From Thermoplasmatota archaeon (lineage in GTDB: Archaea > Thermoplasmatota > Penumbrarchaeia > JASLWR01), in the NCBI GenBank assembly GCA_030740765.1, contig JASLWR010000003.1, forward strand, positions 1 to 64,000: a DNA stretch of 64,000 nt, written 5' to 3'. Position 1 is the first letter of the stretch, and every line of letters begins with the position of its first letter. The translations under genes and the position numbers were made by a program. This document shows positions 9,713-18,091 of this stretch, in pieces. Under the pieces are notes generated by a model that was given only the letters and a program-made list of their open reading frames with translations, ran no database searches and was not told the DNA's origin.

Positions 9713-11131
9713 ATGATTTCAGGGAAAACATCCCGAGAAGTGGTGATAGTTGGATTGGGAGTGGGGGGGCTCTATGCTTCCAAGGCGGCTGCCAGCACCG
9801 ATAGGAAAGCGCATGTCACGATCATTGAAAAAAGAGATTATGATATGTTCAGCCCCTGCGGGATGCCCTTTGCGTTGAAGGGAATGGTTAATGATCTTGA
9901 TGAATTGAAACATACCGTTCCCACTACTAGACAGGTATCGAAGTACCTCTCGCATGAATTGATTTCCATTTCTCCGAAAGAAAAGAACATCAGTGTCCGA
10001 AATAACGTGAACGGCGAGTTATTTACACTTCCCTATGATTCACTGGTGCTTGCCCTTGGCGCCGAACCGGTGAACCTGCCAATACCGGGTGCGGACGATT
10101 TTCACGGACGGGGTTTTCATTTTCTAAGCGATCTCGATGATGCCAAAAAGCTCCACGCCGCCGCTTTGGCTTCGAAGAAAAAGACCGCGGTGGTTGTGGG
10201 CGGGGGCGCAATAGGTCTAGAGATTGCGGTGGCTCTGAGAACCATGAGCCTTGAAGTCCATGTTACCAAGCGCACACCTCCACCTCTTCCGAGAGACCTT
10301 GATCCGAAGATGGGTTCTTTCATAATCGAAAAACTCGACGAGCGGGGGATAAAAAATTACTTCGGAAAAGGCATTGACCGGATAAACGGCAATGATTGGA
10401 TCGAGTCGGTTGAGATCGACGGGAAGATCATACCCTGCGATATTGTAGTAATGGCCGTTGGAATGAGACCAAGGGTCCGGCATGCCGAGGACTGCGGCAT
10501 CCGCGTAACTCCCAACGGGATAGTGACCGACGAAAGAATGGAAACTAGCATCCCGGGGATATACGCCATAGGTGACTGCGTCGAATCCTTTTCTAGAATT
10601 GATGGGAGCCGGGCAAGCATGAGATTGGCAACGTCGGCTTATCGGATGGGTACCATCGCTGGAACCAACGCCGCGGGCGGTACCGCCAGGTATAGGGGAG
10701 TGGGTAATACCTTCGTTTCCATGGTAGGAAATTTAGAAATTTCCGCAACGGGTTACAACCTCGAAGCGGCAGAAAAGGCGGGTTTTGGAAATGCAAAGGG
10801 AATTATGACCAAGGGTCTTATAAAACCCCATTGGATGCCTGGCGCAACGAGACTGGTCCTGAGAATAGTAGTGGATGGCGACGACGGCAGGATTCTTGGA
10901 GCACAGGCCATCGGCGAGGGGGGGGCCGCCTGGAGAGTGAACGTTCTCGCCCTCGCCATTTCGGCAGGGTTGACGGTCCATGACATTGCCGACGCGGAAT
11001 TCTCTTACTGTCCGCCGGTATCCGATGTGTATGATCCTTTGAGCCAGATAGCCGAGATAGCGATAAAGAGGTTAAAGCTAAGGGCTAGCCCGAAAATAAG
11101 TTACCATCCTTGCACCTCATCTGCCAGGTAA
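9713..11131 (+). CDS. CoA-disulfide reductase / NADH oxidase-like flavoprotein
   Basis: A 472-residue pyridine nucleotide-disulfide oxidoreductase. The N-terminus carries an FAD-binding GLGVGG motif. C49 in SPCGMPF occupies the place of the single redox-active cysteine of CoA-disulfide reductases and NADH oxidases. A second Rossmann motif VVGGGAIGLE (about 160-170) binds NAD(P)H, and IPGIYAIGDC (about 283) is the second FAD motif. The C-terminal YCPPVSDVYDP segment matches the dimer-interface region of this family. Such enzymes reduce CoA-disulfide, persulfides or oxygen with NAD(P)H. No rhodanese domain is fused. The gene starts 48 bases after the C25 gene and the ribosome site is weak. It is followed by a hairpin array. 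Family certain, substrate unknown. Confidence 0.88.
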   Translation: MISGKTSREVVIVGLGVGGLYASKAAASTDRKAHVTIIEKRDYDMFSPCGMPFALKGMVNDLDELKHTVPTTRQVSKYLSHELISISPKEKNISVRNNVNGELFTLPYDSLVLALGAEPVNLPIPGADDFHGRGFHFLSDLDDAKKLHAAALASKKKTAVVVGGGAIGLEIAVALRTMSLEVHVTKRTPPPLPRDLDPKMGSFIIEKLDERGIKNYFGKGIDRINGNDWIESVEIDGKIIPCDIVVMAVGMRPRVRHAEDCGIRVTPNGIVTDERMETSIPGIYAIGDCVESFSRIDGSRASMRLATSAYRMGTIAGTNAAGGTARYRGVGNTFVSMVGNLEISATGYNLEAAEKAGFGNAKGIMTKGLIKPHWMPGATRLVLRIVVDGDDGRILGAQAIGEGGAAWRVNVLALAISAGLTVHDIADAEFSYCPPVSDVYDPLSQIAEIAIKRLKLRASPKISYHPCTSSAR

Positions 11132-11445
11132 TGCCCTGGCAGATGCAGTCAAATCTCTGATTTGACGGAGTGTAAGGGGCATCTCCACCCCGTCTTTAAC
11201 CGCTACTCAATCGAAGAATTCAGCAGAATCGGTCCCTTCGGGCTCACGTTTCACTACGCAGACCCAACGGCTCTGCTGAGCCCTCGATTTCCTACAGAAA
11301 TCTACGGGCTGCGATTCTGCGAACATTTTCAATTGTGCACACCTCGACTTTTTGTCGAAGTATGCACATTTGCCAATATCTTCGTTATAGCGCTGCTATG
11401 ACTACGGTTCTTCTCAATCGGATCGGTCAAATCCGAGGCAAATCT
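11112..11445 (+). repeat. Modular hairpin array, module A copy with nested hairpins
   Basis: This 330-base array begins at the stop of the flavoprotein gene with a CTGCCAGG/CCTGGCAG hairpin and a GTCAAATC-TCT-GATTTGAC hairpin. Module A follows: CAGAATCGG at 11224 pairs with CGATTCTG near 11311. Between these halves lie extra hairpins, including GATTTC-CTACA-GAAATC tagged TACGGG and a CACGTTTCACTACGCA motif shared with 50638 and 58050. A second long stem follows (about 11325-11376), with inner CGAC-TTTTT-GTCG and flanking TGTGCACA/TATGCACA. An ORF at 11162-11401 is an accident of the array. Confidence 0.75.
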
Positions 11446-11585
11446 GGGGGCAATTTTTGGCAACTTATTTCTTGGCAATCCCTTAGTGTACACAGTAGAT
11501 GATGAACAATTGGGACAAAATTAATATAAGCACTCGATGTTTCTATCGAACAGTATCAAGATTTCTTTTATAATTTTGGAACAGA

Positions 11586-13112
11586 GTGGTGCCCTTGCTA
11601 TCCGTTTCAACCCAGACTTCCTCCCCTGGCCGTGGGTTTCAGTTGTCATTACGATTGGCAATATCCCTTTCATTAATTTTATTCTTTGTTATAGGCGCAG
11701 TATTTTCCACCTTTAACAAGGAAATCATAAGAATGGAGGGGGAGACCAGACTGGGTGAAACAGGGGAGCTTGTGGTTTCGTCGAGAGCTCCTGTGAGGCC
11801 GAATATCCGGCTAGCAAAATATTCCATATTCCGTGCTGAAACCGCATTTATCTCGGTCCATCCGGGCGTGGACATCACGAATTCATGGTGCGATATTTTT
11901 TATTCTGAAGACAATTCCACATGGTTGAGTTTGCCAGTCCGGTCCGTAGACGATCATTTCGAGGCCGATTTTCATACATCACACTCAAGTTCCGCTGGGA
12001 CCTACTATTTCATGGGAGAGGTGGGTAATAAAACGGGTGGTGCATCGGAAAAAACCGGCGTTTTAGAGATAACTGTGAAAAACAACCCGCCCACCGCTTT
12101 CATATACATTAATCCTGAAAAAATAGTGGTGGGATATGAAAATGTGTTCGACGCAAGTGGCAGTTTCGATCTCGACGGCAATATAACCGATTTTTTTTGG
12201 GATTTCGGGGATAACTCCAACGAATCAGGAGCGAAGGTGGTACATACCTATTCCACTGCTGGCAATTATAACGCTAGCCTGACGGTCATCGATAATGAAG
12301 GTGGGAAGACCACGGTCACCACTCCCATCGATGTGGATGGGAATTTGCTGGGGATCAATCGTGGTGTCGTATATACCTTTGGAGAAGAGAGAACGGTCAT
12401 TACAGGAGATCAAGTGAACGGGAATATGAAAGTAGAGGGGAATGTGGATATATTAGTATACGAGACGACTGTACGAGGTCTCGGCACATCTAAGATGTTT
12501 CTACGTAAAATTGGAAGTAACTCCTTTATCGATAGAATTGAAACGGAAACATGGGAGGAGAACGATCCGGATACAGGGAACGTAACCACTTACTGGAGAT
12601 GCAGTTTCGACTCCACTGAGTTGGATGATGGAGAGTACATTTTTGGGATCGAGACAACGGAAATGTTTTTAGAAACAGTACTCGAAGTGGACAACGAACC
12701 GCCGTTCTGGTCATTCTTTATCATCGGCCTTTGTCTTTTCGTGCTCACTGCGCTAGTGGGATTACTCATTGAATGGTTGCGGCGTAGAAAACTGCGAAAA
12801 ATACTCACCGATATCGGCTATGAATCGAAAGATGTCTTCCGATATGTCCCAATGGTTTCTCTAACAATGTTCTTTACGAGTATCTACCTATTTATTTCTC
12901 AATTTATTTTCATCATAAATATTTTAAATCACTGGCTTTACTGTGTCCTGCTTATCTTCGGTATTGCTATTTCAGCACTCTTCGCACATCTTTCATTCAC
13001 GAGAAAATCCATCGTCATCACAATAATCGCCGCCCTGCTGTGCTGTGGCACGGGGGGCACTAACAAATTTCCCAGTGATTTGGCTGTTTTCAAATCTCCT
13101 TGTCGATGGTGA
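11586..13112 (+). CDS. PKD-domain multi-pass membrane protein, N-terminal part (frameshifted)
   Basis: A 508-residue reading frame with a GTG start that is only tentative. It shows an N-terminal membrane segment (about 22-43), an extracellular region, and a PKD domain (about 169-250) with core WDFGDNSNESG and VVHTYSTAGNY. A transmembrane helix lies at about 375-397, with more hydrophobic segments up to about 485. The frame ends abruptly in a low-quality tail (KSPCRW). The reading frame beginning at 13045 continues with further membrane helices, so the two are most likely one gene broken at a run of six G (13052-13057). Function unknown; probably a surface membrane protein. Confidence 0.7.
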   Translation: MVPLLSVSTQTSSPGRGFQLSLRLAISLSLILFFVIGAVFSTFNKEIIRMEGETRLGETGELVVSSRAPVRPNIRLAKYSIFRAETAFISVHPGVDITNSWCDIFYSEDNSTWLSLPVRSVDDHFEADFHTSHSSSAGTYYFMGEVGNKTGGASEKTGVLEITVKNNPPTAFIYINPEKIVVGYENVFDASGSFDLDGNITDFFWDFGDNSNESGAKVVHTYSTAGNYNASLTVIDNEGGKTTVTTPIDVDGNLLGINRGVVYTFGEERTVITGDQVNGNMKVEGNVDILVYETTVRGLGTSKMFLRKIGSNSFIDRIETETWEENDPDTGNVTTYWRCSFDSTELDDGEYIFGIETTEMFLETVLEVDNEPPFWSFFIIGLCLFVLTALVGLLIEWLRRRKLRKILTDIGYESKDVFRYVPMVSLTMFFTSIYLFISQFIFIINILNHWLYCVLLIFGIAISALFAHLSFTRKSIVITIIAALLCCGTGGTNKFPSDLAVFKSPCRW

Positions 13113-13731
13113 GTGCATATTCATCACTGGATTTTTTGATAGTGCCGGCACGGGGTCTCTATATCTGGTAGCGTTCCTCGACCATTTTCTTTTCGCTATG
13201 ATCGGAACTGCAATTTTTATTCTCTCAGCCTGCGCGGAGATATTTTCATATCTATTATACAACCGAAATTTATTAATGTTTTTCCAGAACCGTGAGGAGA
13301 ATACTACTTCCGTGGCTACGAACTTGACGCTGAATGCCTTCGACATCTACCGGGATCGAAAGGCCCCGAAGGGCCCACGGATCATAAAACCGAACCTTGG
13401 GAAGCCGGAATTAGACCAAAATAAATTCAAGGCGAAGATACGTGGTAAGATATCCTATACTCGTTTTACGACAAACGAAGTTACGATAGGCATTTTCGAT
13501 GTGAACGACTGGGAACGAGACGAAAAACTCGCGAGTATAATGCTTGACCGCTTTTTAAAATTGATGAGCCGGAAGAAAAATAAAAAACCATTTGCAAATT
13601 CCATAAAAATAAAATTAATGACCAGCGACATTATGGCGGGGGAAAAGAAAAAACTGCTCGAGAAAAAATGTTTTACGAGGGTTGCAGACGACAATTCATC
13701 GGTGGATATATACCGTTTAGATATCGCTTGA
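13045..13731 (+). CDS. C-terminal part of the frameshifted PKD membrane protein
   Basis: A 228-residue frame that opens only with GTG and has no ribosome site. It overlaps the preceding frame by 68 bases. Two hydrophobic segments (about residues 35-70) are followed by a basic, probably cytoplasmic domain of about 150 residues ending in IYRLDIA. The hydrophobic part follows directly from the membrane region of the upstream frame, so I read both as one protein separated by a one-base shift at the G run 13052-13057. No domain family recognised. It is followed 15 bases later by a small cytoplasmic coiled-coil gene. Confidence 0.55.
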   Translation: MARGALTNFPVIWLFSNLLVDGECIFITGFFDSAGTGSLYLVAFLDHFLFAMIGTAIFILSACAEIFSYLLYNRNLLMFFQNREENTTSVATNLTLNAFDIYRDRKAPKGPRIIKPNLGKPELDQNKFKAKIRGKISYTRFTTNEVTIGIFDVNDWERDEKLASIMLDRFLKLMSRKKNKKPFANSIKIKLMTSDIMAGEKKKLLEKKCFTRVADDNSSVDIYRLDIA

Positions 13732-13746
13732 AAGTGCGGTGATGAC

Positions 13747-14382
13747 ATGGCCAAAATGAAAAGAGATAATACGTGGGAAAAGAAGATCAAAAAAATCATC
13801 CGGGAAAAGGAGAAAGAACTAAAGGCGGTAATCGGGGAGCGGGAGAGTAAACGGGTTGAAGAAACGAATATTGTAAACAGGATCGAAGCAGTGGTGGAGG
13901 CCAGGTCGCACAGTATAATCGATCTTATTAAATCAAACGAAAAGCTCGGGATCGAATCAACGCCGCACTTTATCTCCAGGCCGCACGGACCGCACGAGTC
14001 AACAGCTAAAAAGGATGGACTGAGCCCTGTACGAAAGAAAAAAGACAAATACCCCCACGTGTATGAGTTCGAGCTGGTGATGCCGAAGCTGTCCAACGTT
14101 TTGGCTGTGAACCTTCTTTTCAGAATTGAGATCAGAAGAAGGTTGGTGGAGAACAAAAATCCCGAAATGTCCTTATTTTTACGTGGCTATCATAAATATC
14201 TGGACACCCAGTTGGACCAGAAAGGGTTTTTGGAAATGCCATACGGGACAGCAGACCGGGCAAAAGTGGACGAATTCGTAAAGAATATTTATGGAAAGTT
14301 CATTGAAAGCTGGTACGTTCGAAAGATCGGCGAGGAACGGGACAAGGAGAGAGAGTACGAGGTGAAGATTAGGGTGAACTGA
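13747..14382 (+). CDS. Hypothetical lysine-rich protein with predicted coiled coil
   Basis: A 211-residue soluble protein I do not recognise. Residues 1-60 are strongly charged (KKIKKIIREKEKELK) and likely helical or coiled-coil. A more mixed region of about 100 residues follows from YPHVYEFELV. It has no signal peptide or membrane segment. The start is ATG 15 bases after the previous frame, with a GTGATG context, so it is probably cotranscribed with the split PKD membrane protein and could be its cytoplasmic partner (inference). Confidence 0.6.
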   Translation: MAKMKRDNTWEKKIKKIIREKEKELKAVIGERESKRVEETNIVNRIEAVVEARSHSIIDLIKSNEKLGIESTPHFISRPHGPHESTAKKDGLSPVRKKKDKYPHVYEFELVMPKLSNVLAVNLLFRIEIRRRLVENKNPEMSLFLRGYHKYLDTQLDQKGFLEMPYGTADRAKVDEFVKNIYGKFIESWYVRKIGEERDKEREYEVKIRVN

Positions 14383-14439
14383 TTATTCGGTCATATGTGA
14401 ATGTCTCTTATCTTCCGAAAGGGAGGTCTCAGGCCGTGT

Positions 14440-14640
14440 GAAATATTTCAAGAGATGGCGCAAGCGGAAACTTAGTAAAGCGAAGCCCTAAAAATTCCTA
14501 TCCCATCGTTCGCTTCGCTCACTTCGGAGCAAGCTCCGGGGCATTACGGAATTTTTTCCCTTCGGGACCGGACTACCGTAAAGTATTGAATCTCGGAACA
14601 AGTTCCGGGGGTATTAGACCCATGAAGGAATAAAAATATC
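14440..14640 (+). repeat. Hairpin array
   Basis: The gap between the coiled-coil gene and the HEPN gene is filled by short palindromes: GTTCGCTTCGCTCAC, GGAGCAAGCTCC, a TTTTTTCCCTTCGGGA hairpin and GGAACAAGTTCC at 14595-14606. Several are followed by GGG or CGGGG. The GGAACAAGTTCC palindrome recurs at 60480, 63683 and, imperfectly, at position 40. No ORF is supported here. Confidence 0.6.
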
Positions 14641-14663
14641 GGACATAAATTCTCATTCTACTT

Positions 14664-15005
14664 TTAGAGTCCCTCATCCAATAATTTTTTTGTATATTCT
14701 TTTAATAAAGGCAAATCTTTTTTCACGGTATCCCAAACAGCATCGATATCCACACCAAGATAATCGTGTATCAATTTATCTCTCATACCGGCAACATCCT
14801 TCCAGGGGATGACAGAATGCCTTAATCGAAAATCCGGAGTAAGCCTTTTTGTTGCTTCACCTATTATCTCCAACTGTCTAATAACTCCGTCTTGTACAAG
14901 CATATTTTGCATAAAAGCACCGTAATCCATGCTTCCGGTGTATTTTTCGATCTGAGATATTGCATCAAGAATATGCAATAAATAAACCTTGTTATCCTTC
15001 GGCAC
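14664..15005 (-). CDS. hepT: HEPN-domain RNase-type toxin (HepT-like)
   Basis: A 113-residue all-helical HEPN/DUF86 protein. The RX4-H motif appears as RDKLIHDY (about residues 80-87), the RNase active-site signature of HepT toxins. It starts with GTG at 15005 inside the last codons of the upstream antitoxin gene (14-base overlap), the usual translational coupling of MNT-HEPN pairs. In characterised systems the MNT partner neutralises HepT by AMPylating a tyrosine close to this motif, and the tyrosine in HDY is present. Toxin action on tRNA or mRNA is known for the family, not shown here. Confidence 0.85.
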   Translation of the reverse strand: MPKDNKVYLLHILDAISQIEKYTGSMDYGAFMQNMLVQDGVIRQLEIIGEATKRLTPDFRLRHSVIPWKDVAGMRDKLIHDYLGVDIDAVWDTVKKDLPLLKEYTKKLLDEGL

Positions 15006-15288
15006 TGTAAACCACCTGCATTTCGCTTCTGATCCTATCCAGCATGTACGGGCTTATGGACTTCTCCGTCAACAGGTCTGCCTTGATACCTATAAACTCA
15101 GATAGCTCTCTTTCAATCCTCACAATATCAAGCAGACTTTTCCGTTCTGAAAATTCGACGAGAATATCAACATCGCTACCTTCAGACAGATCACCTCTTA
15201 CAAACGAACCAAAAAGGGCGATTCGCTTTACACCAAATCCTCTGAGCATTTCCACGATCTTTTCCCTTATCTCATCAAGGTGACTCAT
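14992..15288 (-). CDS. mntA: MNT-type nucleotidyltransferase antitoxin
   Basis: A minimal nucleotidyltransferase paired with HepT. The motif GSFVRGDLSEGSDVDILVEF gives the GSx10DxD signature, with both metal-binding aspartates present. I chose ATG at 15288 (MSHLDEIREKI) because homologous MNT proteins begin there; the open frame extends 15 codons further upstream with no better signal. It is the first gene of the two-gene operon and is on the opposite strand to its neighbours. In known systems it AMPylates the HEPN toxin. Confidence 0.85.
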   Translation of the reverse strand: MSHLDEIREKIVEMLRGFGVKRIALFGSFVRGDLSEGSDVDILVEFSERKSLLDIVRIERELSEFIGIKADLLTEKSISPYMLDRIRSEMQVVYSAEG

Positions 15289-15364
15289 GTTATATGGATT
15301 ATCATTTGAAGTATATAATAATTGGGCAACCATGATAATTCAGAATGAATAACCCATATTTACC

Positions 15365-15470
15365 TACTACGTTCCGCAACACCCTTTGGACATCGCTGTG
15401 CACTCGGCAAGTGTGTCTAAGGTTTTTTCCCATCTTAGGGGCGACACACTGCGTATGCCCCCTGTCATGA
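15365..15470 (+). repeat. Structured intergenic hairpin
   Basis: Between the antitoxin gene and the next plus-strand gene there is a long imperfect hairpin. GTGTGTCTAAG (about 15410) pairs with CTTAGG...GACACAC (about 15442-15460) around a GTTTTTTCCC loop. Flanking GGCA/TGCC bases extend it. It resembles the other hairpin arrays in style but shares no obvious module with them. Confidence 0.45.
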
Positions 15471-15579
15471 AATATGATGTAGTATGCCCATTTCTAAAGG
15501 GGCGATGAGTTGATCCGGGTTGCATCATTGAAAAAAGTCTAAACACCTTTAAAATACAATTAAAGATGTTATATATCTA

Positions 15580-16476
15580 ATGAAAGTGGAAAAAACGCCA
15601 CAAAGAAGCGTCACCTCGCTTAGAATATTCCTTTTTATCCTCATTCTTGCTTCTGTAATCGGTATGAAATCCTTTTTACCACTTTCCAAAACTATCCGGA
15701 TGGATAACCCTACCACTGCTGTAAATAATCCCTTAGATTGCACGCGTTCCACTACCAATGTTTCCTATATGGAGATCCAACTGGATTGGGAAGAGATGGG
15801 ATGGTCCGATCCGGATGGAGAATATCACGCGGGTGAGTATTTATATCTCATAATAACGACCTATCATAATAATGGAAGCATATGTCAGGATGAGAACATA
15901 TCCGTCTCGATTACTTCATCAGCGTATGGGTGGATGACAAACTGGACGGGATGGCGACCGCAGGACCCCTATGTTCTAGAATTAAAAGATGGTATCGCTC
16001 GGATACCTGAGTTCGTTAAATATTATAAGGCTGGTGATGTGGAGATCAATGCCAGTTTGGACCAGGATCCCGATATTAAAGCCATTTTAGACCTGAAGGT
16101 CAATCCCGCTGAGCTGGTCAGCGTCGTTTCCGACCCCGAAATATGCGAAGTCAGAGTAGGAAGTGTCGTGAACATAAATATTTCCGGATTTGACAAATTC
16201 GGCAATCCGGTGGAAATACTGAATGAGAAATGGTGGGTTGACGGGAACATAAATGCCAATGGCTCACAAGAGATGTCCGAACCGGGCATATTCAACTCCA
16301 TCGAATATTTCCCCGGCATAACACGAAACGGGTCCATTCATGTTACTGCTTCGGGAACGATGGGTGCGTCCGTACAGCTGGATATTCCGGTATCAGTGGA
16401 GAACATATATGATATCTGCTGGTGCCGTGGGAAATCGAGCCGTCAATTATCATATATCGGGACGATATGGATATGA
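15580..16476 (+). CDS. Surface Ig-like membrane protein, N-terminal part (frameshifted)
   Basis: A 298-residue frame with an N-terminal membrane segment (about residues 12-32) followed by Asn-rich beta-sandwich-like domains. A run around 180-270 resembles a bacterial Ig-like domain. The last ~20 residues (CRGKSSRQLS...) lose this character. The frame starting at 16422 carries on with the same style of sequence, so this is the front half of a gene disrupted near 16420. Function unknown. Confidence 0.65.
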   Translation: MKVEKTPQRSVTSLRIFLFILILASVIGMKSFLPLSKTIRMDNPTTAVNNPLDCTRSTTNVSYMEIQLDWEEMGWSDPDGEYHAGEYLYLIITTYHNNGSICQDENISVSITSSAYGWMTNWTGWRPQDPYVLELKDGIARIPEFVKYYKAGDVEINASLDQDPDIKAILDLKVNPAELVSVVSDPEICEVRVGSVVNINISGFDKFGNPVEILNEKWWVDGNINANGSQEMSEPGIFNSIEYFPGITRNGSIHVTASGTMGASVQLDIPVSVENIYDICWCRGKSSRQLSYIGTIWI

Positions 16477-17474
16477 AGGCGAACATTCATTACAATGTAC
16501 CGCCGGATTATGATAAAATACCCCTTCGTATTATTTTTTCATTCGTGGACGATAACGGTGAACATCTCGTAACATTGAATAAAAGCAATGTTACTTTGAC
16601 CGGGCTTGAAAACGGGTCTGAAGGCATTAAAACCATCTGGCCGGTCATAGAGTTCGAGTCCTTTAAAGAACATTTCAAGTGGTATGGTGGGCGTAATGAA
16701 AACAAGAATAACATCAAGGTTGAGATAGAGAATGTTCCTGGGTTCACGATTCTCTCCGAATTTCAACGAAATGAGACGAACGACGAGGTCACCTCACGTG
16801 TTTATCCGGTGAATGCGTATGGAAGCGATAAAGATGTGCATTATAAACCCGAAAAACCCGTTGGTGAGCTCTGGTATGTAATAGTTATCATCGTAATCCT
16901 ACTAATAATTCAAATATATCGATGGAAGGAGAGAAAAAGCGAAAGGTTTTCCGGCCTACTTGCAATAATAATAATGTTAATCCTCGTCACGGCGTCAAAT
17001 TACGGCCTATGGATATGGTTCACAGCTGATGAAGGAATTCCAAGAGAGAGCACTATATATAAAGATATCGAGGGTGATTTCACTGAAAGAACCCCGAATA
17101 ATGATTTTATATTTTTTATCAGCGGAGTAATCTATGATTATCCGGCAAGTGAGGGTTATTACTATCCGGCAGGTGAGGTGAAATTTGAGATCCACGATAC
17201 CGGGATGAACGATCTGAGCAACGGCCATTATTCCACAGTTGATGTATACGGCAAGCCTATCAACGACAAATATTTCGTTTCATTCAGGGACCGAGACCTT
17301 GATGGAGACCTGACAATAGGGGATATTTTCATCATAAAGAGCATAGATCACGTGAATGATGATGGTACCTTCTCTCCCGGCCTGGTGAAAGAAGGGGATA
17401 TCTTTCGCATTCACTGCGGGTACATTACCGTAATGGAGGTTACAATACAAAACGTAACTATCAATGATTCATGA
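16422..17474 (+). CDS. Surface membrane protein, C-terminal part (frameshifted)
   Basis: A 350-residue frame with no convincing start of its own; it opens at GTG overlapping the previous frame by 55 bases. It shows about 130 residues of extracellular beta-rich sequence and two transmembrane helices (about 147-170 and 180-205). An extracellular C-terminal domain has an acidic, calcium-site-like loop, FRDRDLDGDLTIGD. That domain resembles the pilin/archaellin-like domains common in archaeal surface proteins, but I cannot name it. Together with 15580-16476 it would make a protein of about 630 residues. Confidence 0.6.
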   Translation: MPWEIEPSIIIYRDDMDMKANIHYNVPPDYDKIPLRIIFSFVDDNGEHLVTLNKSNVTLTGLENGSEGIKTIWPVIEFESFKEHFKWYGGRNENKNNIKVEIENVPGFTILSEFQRNETNDEVTSRVYPVNAYGSDKDVHYKPEKPVGELWYVIVIIVILLIIQIYRWKERKSERFSGLLAIIIMLILVTASNYGLWIWFTADEGIPRESTIYKDIEGDFTERTPNNDFIFFISGVIYDYPASEGYYYPAGEVKFEIHDTGMNDLSNGHYSTVDVYGKPINDKYFVSFRDRDLDGDLTIGDIFIIKSIDHVNDDGTFSPGLVKEGDIFRIHCGYITVMEVTIQNVTINDS

Positions 17475-17534
17475 AGAAAGATGATATGTCATAACGACAA
17501 AAAGGGAAAAAATCGGCAGGGAGGCCAACTATAG

Positions 17535-17972
17535 ATGGATAAATCCAAACTGAAGGTGATCGGAGCAAAATTGGATGTTTATGACGACGATATCGACAAG
17601 ATGAGAAAGAGGTATCTCCTTGCAAAAATAATCGGACCTATAATGGGAGCTCTCATATCGGTTCTGTTCACATTGAGAGGGTATTACAACGGAATGGATG
17701 GATTGGTAAAAACAGTATATGCTACGTCCGGGGAAGTTCACTCGTACCCTTTTGCATGCACGGCCTTGGCTGGTATGGCCGGATTGCATATTACAACTGC
17801 AAAGGATTTTAAAAGAAAGAGATATTATTTCCTTGGGATCATTTTGATACTTACAATTGTATTATCGGCAATTGGCTACAATATCGACTATGATTATTCA
17901 AACCCAATAAAATATGATTATCAGGTCGGAGGAATCATGTACGGCGTATACTCAAGGAAAGGGAAAAGGTGA
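17535..17972 (+). CDS. Small membrane protein, paralogue of the gene at 19505
   Basis: A 145-residue protein with about three transmembrane segments (about 28-48, 75-92 and 96-120). The first 32 residues (MDKSKLKVIGAKLDV..D) are clearly related to those of the 105-residue protein at 19505, which also ends in GVYxxK. A GGGAGG-like ribosome site lies in the 15 bases upstream. The two paralogues flank the EF1A-like GTPase on the same strand. No known family; function unknown. Confidence 0.65.
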   Translation: MDKSKLKVIGAKLDVYDDDIDKMRKRYLLAKIIGPIMGALISVLFTLRGYYNGMDGLVKTVYATSGEVHSYPFACTALAGMAGLHITTAKDFKRKRYYFLGIILILTIVLSAIGYNIDYDYSNPIKYDYQVGGIMYGVYSRKGKR

Positions 17973-18091
17973 ATGTCCACAAATATCTGGAATAGCGATA
18001 TTTGATAGGACGCAGTTGTGGTCCGGGGGCCACGGCCTGTTTTCATTTTTCGGACAAATATTTAAATTAAAACAGAAACATAGGACAAACG

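Noticed and set aside
11162-11401. 79-codon plus-strand ORF
   Set aside because: It lies wholly in a hairpin array, has no ribosome site, and its peptide is just the repeat read in one frame.
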